Positions 49,301-61,300 of a stretch of 64,000 bases of DNA are shown piece by piece. The notes beneath the pieces were generated by a model, which had not been told where the DNA came from, searched no databases, and was given only the letters and a program-made list of their open reading frames with translations. Both the position numbers and the translations under genes were made by a program. Origin of the DNA: Henricia sp. BOLD:AAB3569 (Eukaryota; Echinodermata; Asteroidea; Spinulosida; Echinasteridae). The DNA lies in NCBI GenBank assembly GCA_037783545.1, contig JBBELK010001646.1, forward strand, positions 31,191-95,190, read 5' to 3'. Numbering within the stretch: position 1 is the stretch's first letter; each line of letters starts with the position of its first letter.

Positions 49301-52300
49301 CTGTCGTTAACGCACCGCAGTTTGGCTCGGCAATTTGGTCAAAGTGTGGTCCAAACGTCGGCAAATTTGGAGGTCGAAAAATGTTCCGACGAACTTCAAA
49401 TTTTGCATGCCCTAAACTCTCTATATTGCGCACTTGTCATAAAAAATTGACAGACTTTCGCCGGGAAATGGCAGAGAAATTTCAAAGTTTAGAAAAAACT
49501 GGGTTGAGGCTTCCTGACTGCTCTCGCGCAAACCGTGGCTGTCTGTACAACACCTCTTTGGGGTACTCCTGAGTTGTGCGCATGCTCAGTCATATCGACT
49601 GTCGTTAACGCACCGCAGTTTGGCTCGGCAATTTGGTCAAAGTGTGGTCCAAACGTCGGCAAATTTGGAGGTCGAAAAATGTTCCGACGAACTTCAAATT
49701 TTGCATGCCCTAAACTCTCTATATTGCGCACTTGTCATAAAAAATTGACAGACTTTCGCCGGGAAATGGCAGAGAAGTTTCAAAGTTTAGAAAAAACTGG
49801 GTTGAGGCTTCCTGACTGCTCTCAGCGCAAACCGTGGCTGTCTGTACACACCTCTTTGGGGTACTCCTGAGTTGTGCGCATGCTCAGTCATTCGGACTGT
49901 CGTTAACGCACCGCAGTTTGGCTCGGCAATTTGGTCAAAGTGTGGTCCAAACGTCGGCAAATTTGGAGGTCGAAAAATGTTCCGACGAACTTCAAATTTT
50001 GCATGCCCTAAAATACTCTCTATATTGCGCACTTGTCATAAAAAATTGACAGACTTTCGCCGGAAATGGCAGAGGAAGTTTCAAAGTTTAGAAAAAACTG
50101 GTTGAGGCTTCCTGACTGCTCTCGCGCAAACCGTAGGCTGTCTGTACACACCTCTTTGGGGTACTCCTAAGTTGTGCGCATGCCTCAGTCATTCGGACTG
50201 TCGTTAACGCACCGCAGTTTGGCTCGGCAATTTGGTCAAAGTGTGGTCCAAACCGTCGGCAAATTTGGAGGTCGAAAAATGTTCCGACGAACTTCAAATT
50301 TTGCATGCCCTAAAACTCTCTATATTGCGCACTTGTCATAAAAAATTGACAGACTTTCGCCGGGAAATGGCAGAGAAATTTCAAAGTTTAGAAAAAACTG
50401 GGTTGAGGCTTCCTGACTGCTCTCGCGCAAACCGTGGCTGTCTGTACACACCTCTATTGGGGTACTCCTGAGTTGTGCGCATGCTCAGTCATTCGGACTG
50501 TCGTTAACGCACCGCAGTTTGGCTCGGCAATTTGGTCAAAGTGTGGTCCAAACGTCGGCAAATTTGGAGGTCGAAAAATGTTCCGACGACTTCAAATTTT
50601 GCATGCCCTAAACTCTCTATATTGCGCACTTGTCATAAAAAATTGACAGACTTTCGCCGGGAAATGGCAGAGAAATTTCAAAGTTTAGAAAAAAACTGGG
50701 TTGAGGCTTCCTGACTGCTCTCGCGCAAACCGTGGCTGTCTGTACACACCTCTTTGGGGTACTCCTGAGTTGTGCGCATGCTCAGTCATTTCGGACTGTC
50801 GTTAACGCACCGCAGTTTGGCTCGGCAATTTGGTCAAAAGTGTGGTCCAAAACGTCGGCAAATTTGGAGGTCGAAAAATGTTCCGACGAACTTCAAATTT
50901 TTGCATGCCCTAAACTATCTATATTGCGCACTTGTCATAAAAAAATTGACAGACTTTCGCCGGGAAATGGCAGAGAAGTTTCAAAGTTTAGAAAAAACTG
51001 GGTTGAGGCTTCCTGACTGCTCTCGCGCAAACCGTAGCTGTCTGTACACACCTCTTTGGGGTACTCCTGAGTTGTGCGCATGCTCAGTCATTCGGACTGT
51101 CGTTAACAGCACCGCAGTTTGGCTCGGCAATTTGGTCAAAGTGTGGTCCAAAACGTCGGCAAATTTGGAGGTCGAAAAATGTTCCGACGAACTTCAAATT
51201 TTGCATGCCCTAAACTCTCTATATTGCGCACTTGTCATAAAAAATTGACAGACTTTCGCCGGGAAATGGCAGAGAAATTTCAAAGTTTAGAAAAAACTGG
51301 GTTGAGGCTTCCTGACTGCTCTCGCGCAAATCGTGGCTGTCTGTACACACCTCTTTGGGGTACTCCTGAGTTGTGCGCATGCTCAGTCATTCGGACTGTC
51401 GTTAACGCACCGCAGTTTGGCTCGGCAATTTGGTCAAAGTGTGGTCCAAACGTCGGCAAATTTGGAGGTCGAAAAAATGTTCCGACGAACTTCAAATTTT
51501 GCATGCCCTAAACTCTCTATATTGCGCACTTGTCAAAAAAAATTGACAGACTTTCGCCTGGAAATGGCAGAGAAATTTCAAAGTTTAGAAAAAACTGGGT
51601 TGAGGCTTCCTGACTGCTCTCGCGCAAACCGTGGCTGTCTGTACACACCTCTTTGGGGTACTCCTGAGTTGTGCGCATGCTCAGTCATTCGGACTGTCGT
51701 TAACGCACACGCAGTTTGGCTCGGCAATTTGGTCAAAGTGTGGTCCAAACGTCGGCAAATTTGGAGGTCGAAAAATGTTCCGACGAACTTCAAATTTTGC
51801 ATGCCCTAAACTCTCTATATTGCGCACTTGTCATAAAAAATTGACAGACTTTCGCCTGGAAATGGCAGAGAAATTTCAAAGTTTAGAAAAAACTGGGTTG
51901 AGGCTTCCTGACTGCTCTCGCGCAAACCGTGGCTGTCTGTACACACCTCTTTGGGTACTCCTGAGTTGTGCGCATGCTCAGTCATTCGGACTGTCGTTAA
52001 CGCACCGCAGTTTGGCTCGGCAATTTGGTCAAAGTGTGGTCCAAACGTCGGCAAATTTGGAGGTCGAAAAATGTTCCGACGAACTTCAAATTTTGCATGC
52101 CCTAAACTCTCTATATTGCGCACTTGTCATAAAAAATTGACAGACTTTCGCCTGGAAATGGCAAGAGAAATTTCAAAGTTTAGAAAAAACTGGGTTGAGG
52201 CTTCCTGACTGCTCTCGCGCAAAACCGTGGCTGTCTGTACACACCTCTTTGGGGTACTCCTGAGTTGTGCGCATGCTCAGTCATTCGGACTGTCGTTAAC

Positions 52301-55300
52301 GCACCAGCAGTTTGGCTCGGCAATTTGGTCAAAGTGTGGTCCAAACATCGGCAAATTTGGAGGTCGAAAAATGTTCAGACGAACTTCAAATTTTGCATGC
52401 CCTAAACTCTCTATATTGCGCACTTGTCATAAAAATTAACAGACTTTCGCCGGGAAATGGCAGAGAAATTTCAAAGTTTAGAAAAAACAGGGTTGAGGCT
52501 TCCTGACTGCTCTCTGCGCAAACCGTGGCTGTCTGTACACACCTCTTTGGGGTACTCCTGAGTTGTGCGCATGCTCAGATCATTCGGACTGTCGTTAACG
52601 CACTGCAGTTTGGCTCGGCAATTTGGTCAAAGTGTGGTCCAAACGTCGGCAAATTTGGAGGTCGAAAAATGTTCCGACGAACTTCAAATTTTGCATGCCC
52701 TAAAACTCTCTATATTGCGCACACTTGTCATAAAAAATTGACAGACTTTCGCCGGGAAATGGCAGAGAAATTTCAAAGTTTAGAAAAAACTGGGTTGAGG
52801 CTTCCTGACTGCTCTCAGCGCAAACCGTGGCTGTCTGTACACACCTCTTTGGGGTACTCCTGAGTTGTGCGCATGCTCAGTCATTCGGACTGTCGTTAAC
52901 GCACCGCAGTTTGGCTCGGCAATTTGGTCAAAGTGTGGTCCAAACGTCGGCAAATTTGGAGGTCGAAAAATGTTCCGACGAACTTCAAATTTTGCATGCC
53001 CTAAACTCTCTATATTGCGCACTTGTCATAAAAAATTGACAGACTTTCGCCTGGAAATGGCAGAGAAATTTCAAAGTTTAGAAAAAACTGGGTTGAGGCT
53101 TCCTGACTGCTCTCGCGCAAATCGTGGCTGTCTGTACACACTCTTTGGGGTACTCCTGAGTTGTGCGCATGCTCAGTCATTCGGACTGTCGTTAACGCAC
53201 CGCAGTTTGGCTCGGCAATTTGGTCAAAGTGTGGTCCAAACGTCGGCAAATTTGGAGGTCGAAAAATGTTCCGACGAACTTCAAATTTTGCATGCCCCTT
53301 AAACTCTCTATATTGCGCACTTGTCATAAAAATTGACAGACTTTCGCCTGGAAATGGCAGAGAAATTTCAAAGTTTAGAAAAAACTGGGTTGAGGCTTCC
53401 TGACTGCTCTCGCGCAAACCGTGGCTGTCTGTACACACCTCTTTGGGGTACTCCTGAGTTGTGCGCATGCTCAGTCATTCGGACTGTCGTTAACGCACAG
53501 CAGTTTGGCTCGGCAATTTGGTCAAAGTGTGGTCCAAACATCGGCAAATTTGGAGGTCGAAAAATGTTCAGACGAACTTCAAATTTTGCATGCCCTAAAC
53601 TCTCTATATTGCGCACTTGTCATAAAAAATTAACAGACTTTCGCCGGGAAATGGCAGAGAAATTTCAAAGTTTAGAAAAAACAGGGTTGAGGCTTCCTGA
53701 CTGCTCTCGCGCAAACCGTGGCTGTCTGTACACACCTCTTTGGGGTACTCCTGAGTTGTGCGCATGCTCAGTCATTCGGACTGTCGTTAACGCACCTTGC
53801 AGTTTGGCTCGGCAATTTGGTCAAAGTGTGGTCCAAACGTCGGCAAATTTGGAGGTCGAAAAATGTTCCGACGAACTTCAAATTTTGCATGCCCTAAACT
53901 CTCTATATTGCGCACTTGTCATAAAAAATTGACAGACTTTCGCCGGGAAATGGCAGAGAAATTTCAAAGTTTAGAAAAAACTGGGTTGAGGCTTCCTGAC
54001 TGCTCTCGCGCAAACCGTGGCTGTCTGTACACACCTCTTTGGGGTACTCCTGAGTTGTGCGCATGCTCAGTCATTCGGACTGTCGTTAACGCACCGCAGT
54101 TTGGCTCGGCAATTTGGTCAAAGTGTGGTCCAAACGTCGGCAAAATTTGGAGGTCGAAAATGTTCCGACGAACTTCAAATTTTGCATGCCCTAAACTCTC
54201 TATATTGCGCACTTGTCATAAAAAATTGACAGACTTTCGCCGGGAAATGGCAGAGAAATTTCAAAGTTTAGAAAAAACTGGGTTGAGGCTTTCTGACTGC
54301 TCTCGCGCAAACCGTGGCTGTCTGTACACACCTATTTGGGGTACTCCTGAGTTGTGCGCATGCTCAGTCATTCGGACTGTCGTTAACGCACCGCAGTTTG
54401 GCTCGGCAATTTGGTCAAAGTGTGGTCCAAACGTCGGCAAATTTGGAGGTCGAAAATGTTCCGACGACTTCAAATTTTGCATGCCCTAAACTCTCTATAT
54501 TGCGCACTTGTCATAAAAAATTGACAGACTTTCGCCTGGAAATGCAGAGAAATTTCAAAGTTTAGAAAAAAACTGGGTTGAGGCTTCCTGACTGCTCTCG
54601 CGCAAACCGTGGCTGTCTGTACACACCTCTTTGGGGTACTCCTGAGTTGTGCGCATGCTCAGTCATTCGGACTGTCGTTAACGCACCGCAGTTTGGCTCG
54701 GCAATTTGGTCAAAGTGTGGTCCAAAACGTCGGCAAATTTGGAGGTCGAAAAATGTTCCGACGAACTTCAAATTTGCTCAAATTTGCATGCCCTAAACTC
54801 TCTATATTGCGACACTTGTCATAAAAAATTGACAGACTTTCGCCGGGAAATGGCAGAGAAATTTCAAAAGTTTAGAAAAAACTGGGTTGAGGCTTCCTGA
54901 CTGCTCTCGCGCAAACCGTGGCTGTCTGTACACACCTCTTTGGGGTACTCCTGAGTTGTGCGCATGCTCAGTCATTCGGACTGTCGTTAACGCACCTGCA
55001 GTTTGGCTCGGCAATTTGGTCAAAGTGTGGTCCAAACGTCGGCAAATTTGGAGGTCGAAAAATGTTCCGACGAACTTCAAATTTTGCATGCCCTAAACTC
55101 TCTATATTGCGCACTTGTCATAAAAAATTGACAGACTTTCGCCGGGAAATGGCAGAGAAATTTCAAAGTTTAGAAAAAACTGGGTTGAGGCTTCCTGACT
55201 GCTCTCAGCGCAAATCCGTGGCTGTCTGTACACACCTCTTTGGGGTACTCCTGGAGTTGTGCGCATGCTCAGTCATTCGGACTGTCGTTAACGCACCGCA

Positions 55301-58300
55301 GTTTGGCTCGGCAATTTGGTCAAAGTGTGGTCCAAACGTCGGCAAATTTGGAGGTCGAAAAATGTTCCGACGAACTTCAAATTTTGCATGCCCTAAAACT
55401 CTCTATATTGCGCACTATTGTCAAAAAAATTGACAGACTTTCGCCTGGAAATGGCAGAGAAATTTCAAAGTTTAGAAAAAACTGGGTTGAGGCTTCCTGA
55501 CTGCTCTCGCGCAAACCGTGGCTGTCTGTACACACCCCTCTTTGGGGTACTCCTGAGTTGTGCGCAATGCTCAGTCATTCGGACTGTCGTTAACGCACCG
55601 CAGTTTGGCTCGGCAAATTGGTCAAAGTGTGGTCCAAACGTCGGCAAATTTGGAGGTCGAAAATGTTCCGACGAACTTCAAATTTTGCATGCCCTAAACT
55701 CTCTATATTGCGCACTTGTCATAAAAAATTGACAGACTTTCGCCGGGAAATGGCAGAGAAATTTCAAAGTTAGAAAAACTGGGTTGAGGCTTCCTGACTG
55801 CTCTCGCGCAAACCGTGAGCTGTCTGTACACACCTCTTTGGGGTACTCCTGAGTTGTGCGCATGCTCAGTCATTCGGACTGTCGTTAACGCACCGCAGTT
55901 TGGCTCGGCAATTTGGTCAAAGTGTGGTCCAAACGTCGGCAAATTTGTGAGGTCGAAAAATGTTCCGACGAACTTCAAATTTTGCATGCCCTAAACTCTC
56001 TATATTGCGCACTTGTCATAAAAAATTGACAGACTTTCGCCGGGAAATGGCAGAGAAAGTTTCAAAGTTTAGAAAAAACTGGGTTGAGGCTTCCTGACTG
56101 CTCTCGCGCAAACTCGTAGGCTGTCTGTACACACCTCTTTGGGGTACTCCTGAGTTGTGCGCATGCTCAGTCATTCGGACTGTCGTTAACGCACCCGCAG
56201 TTTGGCTCGGCAATTTGGTCAAAGTGTGGTCCAAACGTCGGCAAATTGGAGGTCGAAAAATGTTCCGACGAACTTCAAATTTTGCATGCCCTAAACTCTC
56301 TATATTGCGCACTTTGTCATAAAAAATTGACAGACTTTCGCGCGGAAATGGCAGAGAAATTTCAAGTTTAGAAAAAAACTGGGTTGAGGCTTCCTGACTG
56401 CTCTCGCGCAATCCGTGGCTGTCTGTACACACTCTCTTTGGGGTACTCCTGAGTTTGTGCGCATGCTCAGTCATTCGGACTGTCGTTAACGCACCGCAGT
56501 TTGGCTCGGCAATTTGGTCAAAGTGTGGTCAAAGTGTGGTCAAACGTCGGCAAATTGGAGGTCGAAAAATGTTCGACGAACTTCAAATTTTGCATGCCCT
56601 AAACTCTCTATATTGCGCACTTGTCATAAAAAATTGACAGACTTTCGCCTGGAAATGGCAGAGAAATTTCAAAGTTTAGAAAAAACTGGGTTGAGGCTTT
56701 CCTGACTGCTCTCGCGCAAACCGTGGCTGTCTGTACACACCTCTTTGGGGTACTCCTGAGTTGTGCGCATGCTCAGTCATTCGGACTGTCGTTAACGCAC
56801 CGCAGTTTGGCTCGGCAATTTGGTCAAAGTGTGGTCCAAACGTCGGCAAATTTGGAGGTCGAAAAATGTTCCGACGAACTTCAAATTTTGCATGCCCTAA
56901 ACTCTCTATATTGCGCACATTGTCATAAAAAATTGACAGACTTTCGCCGGGAAATGGCAGAGAAATTTCAAAGTTTAGAAAAAACTGGGTTGAGGCTTCC
57001 TGACTGCTCTCGCGCAAACCGTGGCTGTCTGTACACACCTCTTTGGGGTACTCCTGAGTTGTGCGCATGCTCAGTCATTCGGACTGTCGTTAACGCACCG
57101 CAGTTTGGCTCGGCAATTTGGTCAAAGTGTGTCCAAACGTCGGCAAATTTGGAGGTCGAAAAATGTTCCGACGAACTTCAAATTTTGCATGCCCTAAACT
57201 CTCTATATTGCGCACTTTGTCATAAAAAATTGACAGACTTTCGCCTGGGAAATGGCAGAGAAATTTCAAAGTTTAGAAAAAACTGGGTTGAGGCTTCCTG
57301 ACTGCTCTCGCGCAAACCGTGGCTGTCTGTACACACCTCTTTGGGGTACTCCTGAGTTGTGCGCATGCTCAGTCATTCGGACTGTCGTTAACGCACCGCA
57401 GTTTGGCTCGGCAATTTGGTCAAAGTGTGGTCCAAACGTCGGCAAATTTGGAGGTCGAAAAATGTTCCCGACGAACTTCAAATTTTGCATGCCCTAAACT
57501 CTCTATATTGCAGCACACTTGTCATAAAAATTGACTTAGACTTTCGCCTGGAAATGGCAGAGAAATTTCAAAGTTTAGAAAAAACTGGGTTGAAGGCTTC
57601 CTGACTGGCTCTCGCGCAAATCGTGGCTGTCTGTACACACTCTCTTTGGGGTACTCCTGAGTTGTGCGCATGCTCAGTCATTCGGACTGTCGTTAACGCA
57701 CCGCAGTTTGGCTCGGCAATTTGGTCAAAGTGTGGTCCAAACGTCGGCAAATTTGGAGGTCGAAAAATGTTCCGACGAACTTCAAATTTTGCATGCCCCT
57801 AAACTCTCTATATTGCGCACTTGTCATAAAAAATTGACAGACTTTCGCCTGGAAATGGCAGAGAAATTTCAAGTTTAGAAAAAACTGGGTTGAGGCTTCC
57901 TGACTTGCTCTCGCGCAAACCGTGGCTGTCTGTACACACCTCTTTGGGGTACTCCTGAGTTGTGCGCATGCTCAGTCATTCGGACTGTCGTTAACGCACA
58001 GCAGTTTGGCTCGGCAATTTTGGTCAAAGTGTGGTCCAAACGTCGGCAAATTTGGAGGTCGAAAAATGTTCAGACGAACTTCAAATTTTGCATGCCCTAA
58101 AACTCTCTATATTGCGCACTTGTCATAAAAAATTGACAGACTTTCGCCGGGAAATGGCAGAGAAATTTCAAAGTTTAGAAAAAACTGGGTTGAGGCTTCC
58201 TGACTGCTCTCGCGCAAACCGTGGCTGTCTGTACACACCTCGTTTGGGGTACTCCTGAGTTGTGCGCATGCTCAGTCATTCGGACTGTCGTTAACGCACT

Positions 58301-61300
58301 GCAGTTTGGCTCGGCAATTTGGTCAAAGTGTGGTCCAAACGTCGGGCAAATTTGGAGGTCGAAAATGTTCCGACGAACTTCAAATTTTGCATGCCCTAAA
58401 CTCTCTATATTGCGCACTTGTCATAAAAAATTGACAGACTTTTCGCCGGGAAATGGCAGAGAAATTTCAAAGTTTAGAAAAAAACTGGGTTGAGGCTTTC
58501 CTGACTGCTCTCAGCGCAAACCGTGGCTGTCTGTACACACACCTCTTTGGGTACTCCTGAGTTGTGCGCATGCTCAGTCATTCGGACTGTCGTTAACGCA
58601 CCGCAGTTTGGCTCGGCAATTTGGTCAAAGTGTGGTCCAAACGTCGGCAAATTTGGAGGTCGAAAAATGTTCCGACGAACTTCAAATTTTGCATGCCCTA
58701 AACTCTCTATATTGCGCACTTGTCATAAAAAATTGACAGACTTTCGCCGGGAAATGGCAGAGAAATTTCAAAGTTTAGAAAAAACTGGGGGGGTTGGAGG
58801 CTTTCCTGACTGCTCTCGCGCAAACCGTGGCTGTCTGTACACACCTCTTTGGGGTACTCCTGAGTTGTGCGCTATGCTCAGTTCATTCGGACTGTCGTTA
58901 ACGCACCGCAGTTTGGCTCGGCAATTTGGTCAAAGTGTGGTCCAAACGTCGGCAAATTTGGAGGTCGAAAAATGTTCCGACGAACTTCAAATTTTGCATG
59001 CCCTAAACTCTCTATATTGCGCACTTGTCATAAAAAATTGACAGACTTTCGCCGGGAAATGGCAGAGAAATTTCAAAGTTTAGAAAAAACTGGGTTGAGG
59101 CTTCCTGACTGCTCTCGCGCAAACCGTGCTGTCTGTACACACCTCTTTGGGGTACTCCTGAGTTGTGCGCATGCTCAGTCATTCGGACTGTCGTTAACGC
59201 ACCGCAGTTTGGCTCGGCAATTTGGTCAAAGTGTGGTCCAAACGTCGGCAAATTTGGAGGTCGAAAAATGTTCCGACGAACTTCAAATTTTGCATGCCTA
59301 AACTCTCTATATTGCGCACTTGTCATAAAAAATTGACAGACTTTCGCCGGGGAAATGGCAGAGAAATTTCAAAGTTTAGAAAAAACTGGTTGAGGCTTCC
59401 TGACTGCTCTCGCGCAAACCGTGGCTGTCTGTACACACCTCTTTGGGGTACTCCTGAGTTGTGCGCATGCTCAGTCATTCGGACTGTCGTTAACGCACCG
59501 CAGTTTGGCTCGGCAATTTGGTCAAAGTGTGGTCCAAAACGTCGGCAAATTTGGAGTCGAAAAATGTTCCGACGAACTTCAAATTTTGCATGCCCTAAAC
59601 TCTCTATATTGCGCACTTTGTCATAAAAAATTGAACAGACTTTCGCCGGGAAATGGCAGAGAAGTTTCAAAGTTTAGAAAAAACTGGGTTGAGGCTTCCT
59701 GACTGCTCTCGCGCAAAACCGTAGGCTGTCTGTACACACCTCTTTGGGGTAACTCCTTAGTTGTGCGCATGCTCAGTCATTTCGGACTGTCGTTAACGCA
59801 CGCGCAGTTTGGCTCGGCAATTTGGTCAAAGTGTGGTCCAAAACGTCGAGCAATTTGGAGGTCGAAAAATGTTCCGACGAACTTCAAATTTTGCATGCCC
59901 TAAACTCTCTATATTGCGCACATTGTCATAAAAAATTGACAGACTTTCGCCGGGAAATGCAGAGAAATTTCAAAGTTTAGAAAAAACTGGGTTGAGGCTT
60001 CCTGACTGCTCTCGCGCAAACTCGTGGCTTGTCTGTACACACCTCTTTGGGGTACTCCTGAGTTGTGGCGCATGCTCAGTCATTCGGACTGTCGTTAACG
60101 CACCGCAGTTTGGCTCGGCAATTGGTCAAAGTGTGGTCCAAACGTCGGCAAATTTGGAGGTCGAAAAATGTTCCGACGAACTTCAAATTTTGCATGCCCT
60201 AAACTCTCTATATTGCGCACTTTGTCAATAAAAAATTGACAGACTTTCGCCTGGAAATGGCAGAGAAATTTCAAAGTTTAGAAAAAACTGGGTTGAGGCT
60301 TCCTGACTGCTCTCAGCGCAAACCGTGGCTGTCTGTACACACCTCTTTGGGGTACTCCTGAGTTGTGCGCATGCTCAGTCATTCGGACTGTCGTTAACGC
60401 ACCGCAGTTTGGCTCGGCAATTTGGTCAAAGTGTGGTCCAAACGTCGGCAAATTTGGAGGTCGAAAAATGTTCCGACGAACTTCAAATTTTGCATGCCCT
60501 AAACTCTCTATATTGCGCACTTTGTCATAAAAATTGACAGACTTTCGCCTCGGAAATGGCAGAGAAATTTCAAAGTTTAGAAAAAACTGGGTTGAGGCTT
60601 CCTGACTGCTCTCGCGCAAATCGTGGCTGTCTGTAAACACCTCTTTGGGGTACTCCTGAGTTGTGCGCATGCTCAGTCATTCGGACTGTCGTTAACGCAC
60701 CGCAGTTTGGCTCGGCAATTTGGTCAAAGTGTGGTCCAAACGTCGGCAAATTTGGAGGTCGAAAAATGTTCCGACGAACTTCAAATTTTGCATGCCCTTA
60801 AACTCTCTATATTGCGCACCGTTGTCATAAAAAATTGAACAGACTTTCGCCTGGAAATGGCAGAGAAATTTCAAAGTTTAGAAAAAACTGGGTTGAGGCT
60901 TCCTGACTGCTCTCAGCGCAAACCGTGGCTGTCTGTACACACCTCTTTGGGGTACTCCTGAGTTGTGCGCATGCTCAGTCATTCGGACTGTCGTTAACGC
61001 ACCGCAGTTTGGCTCGGCAATTTGGTCAAAGTGTGGGTCCAAACGATCGGCAAATTTGGAGGTCGAAAAATGTTCGACGAACTTCAAATTTTGCATGCCC
61101 TAAACTCTCTATATTGCGCACCTTGTCATAAAAAATTGAACAGACTTTCGCCGGGGAAATGGCAGAGAAATTTCAAAGTTAGAAAAAACTGGGTTGAGGC
61201 TTCCTGACTGCTCTCGCGCAAACCGTGGCTGTCTGTACACACCTCTTTGGGGTACTCCTGAGTTGTGGCGCATGCTCAGTCATTCGGACTGTCGTTAACG

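Noticed and set aside
58786-58800. G-run near 58788 as a possible G-quadruplex or insertion
   Set aside because: It is a single run inside the indel-dense region, without further G-runs nearby, and is most simply a consensus error.
48018-60920. ctctcagcgc as a real diagnostic variant of a subfamily
   Set aside because: It occurs about seven times but only in the indel-dense region, and it equals the two alternatives ctctcgcgc and ctctcacgc merged. I cannot separate a real insertion from the consensus artefact.
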